Shown here piece after piece: positions 60,828-64,000 of a stretch of 64,000 nucleotides of DNA. A program made the position numbers and the translations under genes. The number at the start of each line of letters is the position of its first letter. The stretch's first letter is position 1. The notes beneath the pieces were generated by a model. That model searched no databases, had not been told where the DNA came from, and saw only the letters and a program-made list of their open reading frames with translations. Origin of the DNA: Arthrobacter sulfonylureivorans (GTDB lineage Bacteria > Actinomycetota > Actinomycetes > Actinomycetales > Micrococcaceae); contig RJAE01000001.1 in assembly GCA_004000035.1 (NCBI GenBank), forward strand, positions 427,729-491,728, read 5' to 3'.

Positions 60828-61194
60828 GGGGATGACAGGTTTCGACGATGTTAGTCGCGCCAGGGGAAGCGGGCCGAGGATGCAGAGTTATCTCGGAAAC
60901 GCTCTCTGCAAACCAATAAGTGCCGAATCTAAGCGCACTGACTTCGCACTCGCTGCCTAAGTAGCGTTGCAAGTCCGTCAGCCCGGGGATGCTCTCGCCC
61001 CGGATGCTGGCGTCATTAAGAGAGCCACTGCTGGATACCTTCGCCGTTGGGGTATTCGGGACATTTAGACGGCTGGGCCCGGGTCAGCCACCTGTTTGCA
61101 GGATGGCTGGGGCCAAGAAAACCCGAAGCAAACTGCGCCCGGAGAAGTCCTGGCAACACAACATCGGACGGGGGTTCAATTCCCCCCATCTCCA
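60828..61194 (+). ncRNA. ssrA: Transfer-messenger RNA
   Basis: The 5' end GGGGATG pairs with CATCTCC (61187-61193) to make the acceptor stem of the tRNA-like domain; the T-loop GGTTCAATTCC is intact. CCA is not encoded. The tag frame runs 60922-60957 and reads AESKRTDFALAA, followed by TAA, matching known tags of Micrococcaceae. The tRNA-like part, tag and pseudoknot spacing (about 367 bases) are normal. It rescues stalled ribosomes together with SmpB. Confidence 0.95.
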
Positions 61195-61201
61195 CTGATT
61201 T

Positions 61202-61230
61202 AGCCCCGGATTTCCGGGGCTTTTTCTTTT
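61202..61230 (+). terminator. Rho-independent terminator of ssrA
   Basis: An 8-bp GC stem (61202-61209 with 61214-61221), ATTT loop, followed by TTTTCTTTT. Confidence 0.92.
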
Positions 61231-61280
61231 CCTGCCGGGCAGCGCAATGCCCTGGCCTCCTGCGCCACTCGGCCGCTGGG

Positions 61281-61652
61281 TCAGGAGCCGGGCAGCGCCA
61301 CGTCGACGATCCCGATGAAGCTGGCGCCGATGCCGTCATACTCGCTGCGGACCCATCCGGTGGGCAGATCCGGCAGCTCTCCGGGGTCATGGTGCTGGCA
61401 GTAGACGTAGGTGAATTCCGGCCACCATTTCTTCGGCCGCGCCGTCTCTGCGTGGCCGCACACGACGCACTGCAGCGATGTCCAGACAGGCCGCTTGCCC
61501 GTGCGGTTGGCGCGCGACTGGGCCAGCCAAGCCGGCGAGTTGGCGTCCAGCGCGGCGAGCTCCTCCTGGGATATGCGTGAAGGGATGCCGTGGCGTTTGG
61601 CCATCTCCGGCGGGATATCAAGGAACTGGGCTGCTTCGCGTCTGGTAATCAT
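61281..61652 (-). CDS. Small protein with zinc-ribbon-like motif, function unknown
   Basis: A 123-residue protein. The N-terminal part (TRREAAQFLDIPPEMAKRHG, then ISQEELAALD) resembles a MerR/excisionase-like helix-turn-helix. A CVVCGH and later YCQHH could bind zinc. It is not recognised as a known family. The ATG at 61652 is preceded by GTAGGTG. It lies just after the tmRNA gene, a frequent integration site, but no integrase or repeat is seen here. Confidence 0.65.
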   Translation of the reverse strand: MITRREAAQFLDIPPEMAKRHGIPSRISQEELAALDANSPAWLAQSRANRTGKRPVWTSLQCVVCGHAETARPKKWWPEFTYVYCQHHDPGELPDLPTGWVRSEYDGIGASFIGIVDVALPGS

Positions 61653-61876
61653 CACCTACCACCATGGACCGGGGCGCCACCTGCCGCAACTTGGGGGTTC
61701 CGTACCGGGGTCATCTGCGCCCACCGGCCGGTCGGCGGCCTTTAGCGATACTCAGGTTATTTTCAGGATGAATCCTTTAGCTACGTTGACAACGCCGGAC
61801 AGGATGGGAAGCTGATCGGGGAGACGTTTTCGGCAGTGGCTAGGGGTGCCTAACAAATGCCTTGGGGGGCGCAAAA

Positions 61877-62584
61877 ATGAATGCAACAGAACACATCTGG
61901 GAAGTCCAGTTATTAGGGGGATGGCAGATTCGCCGTGGGGGACTTCCTGTCAAAGTCACCATCCGGCAGCAGCGCCTCATCGCCGTTCTGGCCTTGTACG
62001 GCAGCCAGCCACGCGCGTTCCTGGCCGGACTGCTCTGGCCCGACAGTTCCGACAAGCAGGCGACGGGGAGCCTCCGGGAGACAATATGGATGATCTCCCA
62101 CCAGCTGCAAGGGTTGCTGGTGGAGAGCCGGGATCCGCTGGCGCTTGCTGCGGACGTGGAGGTTGATGTCCATGAAATCAGCCGGCGACTAGCCGCCCTG
62201 GATGGGGACCCCGGTGCCCGCGTGCGGCCCGCCATGCTCGATCGGCTGCGCACTGCCGAGCTACTGCCCGGATGGTACGAGGACTGGGTCATGGCAGAGC
62301 AGGAGCGGTGGAAGCAGTTGAGGATATCGGCGCTGGAACGCCTCGCCACGCGATATCTGGAGCGCGGCGAGACTGATCAGGCGACGGACGCGGCGGGATT
62401 TGCCATCGCCATTGAACCGCTGCGCGAAAGCGCCCAGCGGCTGTTGCTGGAGACTCACATTGCCGATGGCAATTATGCCCAGGCATTGCGGGCGTTCGAA
62501 GTTTTCAAGTCCCGACTCTGGAGGGAATTCGGGGTGGAACCTTCGGCCAAGATTACGAAGATCATGGCGCCCCTGCTCACCTAG
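61877..62584 (+). CDS. SARP-type regulator with BTAD domain, stand-alone
   Basis: A 235-residue protein. Residues about 8-90 form an OmpR-like winged helix (VQLLGGWQIRRGGLPVKV and LRETIWMISHQL) and about 95-235 a BTAD helical repeat (LPGWYEDWVMAEQERWKQL, FEVFKSRLWREFGVEPS), the domain order of SARP activators such as AfsR's N-terminus, but no NB-ARC or TPR follows. Such short SARPs often control secondary metabolism or stress genes. No biosynthetic cluster is visible nearby, so its target is unknown. Confidence 0.85.
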   Translation: MNATEHIWEVQLLGGWQIRRGGLPVKVTIRQQRLIAVLALYGSQPRAFLAGLLWPDSSDKQATGSLRETIWMISHQLQGLLVESRDPLALAADVEVDVHEISRRLAALDGDPGARVRPAMLDRLRTAELLPGWYEDWVMAEQERWKQLRISALERLATRYLERGETDQATDAAGFAIAIEPLRESAQRLLLETHIADGNYAQALRAFEVFKSRLWREFGVEPSAKITKIMAPLLT

Positions 62585-62647
62585 CCGCCTTCGGCGGGCG
62601 GCAGGGCGAAGCGGGCGAATTGGCCGCTCGTCTCGCCTCGCCGCGGA

Positions 62648-63748
62648 CTACGGTTCGGCGGTCAGCGACGTCGCATAGAGATCCAACAGGGCCGGCAGCC
62701 CGCCGGACTCCATTGCTATACGCTGCCGTTCGGCTCCGGTTCCCGTGGCGAAAAGCCGTTCAATGCTGGCATCCACCCAAGCCGAATCGCCTTCCTCCTC
62801 CAGCGCCGGCCGGATGTAGCGCAGCAGCATGCCCACCACGTCGCGCGCCGGCAGCAGCAAACCGGACTCCGGGTCCACCAGCCGATCGGCAAGGCCCTGC
62901 CGTCCGGCCTGCCAAACGGCGGCATCCAGCAACTCGGGCTCCGGCTGCAGGAAAGTCCGTGAGGCGGCCTCATCGGCCAGCACCGTGGAGATCAGGCCCC
63001 TGATCACTGCCGCGATCAACACGGCGTCTTGGGCCTCGAGCTGCACATCTGCCGCACGGACTTCAAGGGTGGGGTAGCGGTCGGAGAGCCGCGCCAGCCA
63101 CGTGAGGACACCCCGGTCAATAATCACGCCGGAGTCCACCAGGCGCTGGATGCGGCGCTCGTAGTCGGCGGCGTCGCGGAAGACCGGCGCGCAGCCCTGG
63201 ACCGGCCAGCGACGGTAGTGCACGATCCGCCAACTGCCGAATCCGCTGTCGCGGTCCAGCCAGTAGGGCGAGTTGGCACTGAGCGCCACCACCGCCGGCA
63301 TCCACGGCCTGATCCGGTTCAGGGCCTGCACCCCGGCTTCCTTATCCGGGACGGATACATGGACGTGCTGGCCGTTGACGAACTGATCGGCCACAATGCC
63401 CTTGGCACTGGCCTTCAGTTGGTGGTAGCGCTGATTGTCCGTGACCTCCGGGTAGTCGTCCTGGATCCGCGGCGCGGTGCCCGTGGCAGCGGCCCGTATG
63501 CCGGACTTCCGGACAGCCGCATCAAGTTCGCGGCGGAAGTTCAACAGCGACTCCTCGGCTTCGGTGAGCGTGGAGCAGACTGCGGTGGCGGTTTCGATCT
63601 GGCAGGTGAGCAGTTCCCGTTGGATTTCCCCGCGGGCCACATGCAACGATCCTTCGAGGTTTTCGGCGACCTTGTCCGCCATCGGGGCGGGCAGGCCGGT
63701 GGTCGGATCCAGCAGCAGGTATTCTTCTTCAATTCCCAGAGTCGCCAA
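62648..63748 (-). CDS. GCS2-type carboxylate-amine ligase, copy 2
   Basis: A 366-residue protein when the TTG at 63748 is used (AGAAAGG 7 bases upstream); the ATG at 63772 would add 8 residues and lacks a ribosome site. TLGIEEEYLLLDPTTG, CQIETATAVCSTL and HVHVSVPDKE match copy 1 at 59556-60695 over the full length, with same strand and order of motifs. It is clearly a paralogue but diverged in the C-terminal half (YIRPALEEEGDSAWV). Confidence 0.87.
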   Translation of the reverse strand: MATLGIEEEYLLLDPTTGLPAPMADKVAENLEGSLHVARGEIQRELLTCQIETATAVCSTLTEAEESLLNFRRELDAAVRKSGIRAAATGTAPRIQDDYPEVTDNQRYHQLKASAKGIVADQFVNGQHVHVSVPDKEAGVQALNRIRPWMPAVVALSANSPYWLDRDSGFGSWRIVHYRRWPVQGCAPVFRDAADYERRIQRLVDSGVIIDRGVLTWLARLSDRYPTLEVRAADVQLEAQDAVLIAAVIRGLISTVLADEAASRTFLQPEPELLDAAVWQAGRQGLADRLVDPESGLLLPARDVVGMLLRYIRPALEEEGDSAWVDASIERLFATGTGAERQRIAMESGGLPALLDLYATSLTAEP

Positions 63749-63903
63749 GAGACACCTTTCTTCTGCTTCCATCTGCCGAGGCTCGGACACAGCCGAGCCT
63801 AACCGATCAGCCGGCGCTTGTGGGCGCGGTCAACGCCGTCTGGCCCCGCTGGACGGCACGGAAGGTGCGGTACCAACGGAGCGGCGCGCGGCCGGCGTCG
63901 TAC

Positions 63904-64000
63904 TCAGGAAGCGAGCAGACAGCCGGGGTGCGGGTCGCTGTGTACCCACAGCGCGGCGGCCGCTTGGTCGCCCAGATCCAGCTCCCGGGCGGATCCGGTG
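63904..64000 (-). CDS. Possible partial gene entering from the right edge
   Basis: On the minus strand the last 97 bases are open and read ELDLGDQAAAALWVHSDPHP and CLLAS before a stop at 63904-63906. If real it is only the C-terminus of a gene whose body lies beyond the window. There is too little to name a product. Confidence 0.3.
   Translation of the reverse strand, partial: TGSARELDLGDQAAAALWVHSDPHPGCLLAS

Noticed and set aside
61202-61652. Mobile element integrated at the 3' end of ssrA
   Set aside because: The zinc-motif protein has an excisionase-like N-terminus and ssrA is a common target, but there is no integrase and no repeated ssrA 3' end in the following 2.8 kb.
1-64000. CRISPR arrays, tRNA and rRNA genes
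   Set aside because: No regularly spaced repeat arrays and no cloverleaf or rRNA sequence were recognised other than the tRNA-like part of tmRNA. This was by eye only; tRNAscan and a CRISPR finder would settle it.

Overview
The window is a high-GC actinobacterial chromosome segment, most likely from Arthrobacter or a close relative in the Micrococcaceae. The pointers are a large NAD-type glutamate dehydrogenase next to a PdtaS-like kinase and WhiB1, the ftsE-ftsX-(M23 peptidase)-smpB-ssrA block, a tmRNA whose tag reads AESKRTDFALAA, frequent GTG/TTG starts, and many ATGA/GTGA gene overlaps. No rRNA, tRNA or CRISPR array was recognised.

Layout. 1-5 kb: 3' end of glutamate dehydrogenase, a PdtaS-type histidine kinase, whiB1 with a CRP-like palindrome upstream, and a small membrane protein. 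5-9 kb: a large FHA/FtsK-SpoIIIE ATPase of EssC-like build with no secretion partners beside it. 9-21.3 kb: a surface-glycan locus. Four genes match the WbpA/D/E/B set for a diacetamido-uronic acid nucleotide sugar, followed by seven glycosyltransferases and a DUF2304 protein. 21.5-25.5 kb: aquaporin-family channel, glutathione-independent formaldehyde dehydrogenase, and an ABC exporter half. 25.7-42 kb: a Tad/Flp pilus operon (cpaF, tadB, tadC, small pilin-like protein, three TadE/TadG-like proteins).

The main discovery candidate lies inside the pilus operon. Its ATPase gene cpaF is split by an integrated element of about 11.5 kb (about 26,559-38,065). A large serine recombinase gene begins 38 bases inside the left junction. 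Both junctions share GGGATnCC, and joining them restores one 408-codon cpaF frame between its Walker B and His-box regions. The element has no capsid, terminase, transposase or conjugation genes that I can recognise. It carries a second small serine recombinase, two zinc-finger HNH nucleases, small DNA-binding proteins, several orphan membrane-anchored proteins, and a lower-GC stretch (about 34.2-38.0 kb). That stretch encodes a protein of four 16-residue repeats with a collagen-like tail, followed by a multi-pass membrane protein. The element could act as a reversible switch on pilus assembly and may carry an undescribed defence or exclusion module; both ideas are inference.

42-46.5 kb: an alpha/beta hydrolase, a SnoaL-like protein, a secreted subtilisin-like protease and prfB. 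46.7-55.8 kb: a branched-chain-amide type ABC uptake operon (livJGFHM) joined by overlaps to an acyl-CoA ligase, TetR regulator, SDR dehydrogenase and alpha/beta hydrolase. This looks like an uptake-and-activation operon for a carboxylic acid, placed between prfB and ftsE. 55.9-61.2 kb: FtsEX with its likely hydrolase partner, SmpB and tmRNA. 61.2-64 kb: a small zinc-motif protein, an orphan SARP/BTAD regulator, and the second of two GCS2-type carboxylate-amine ligases.
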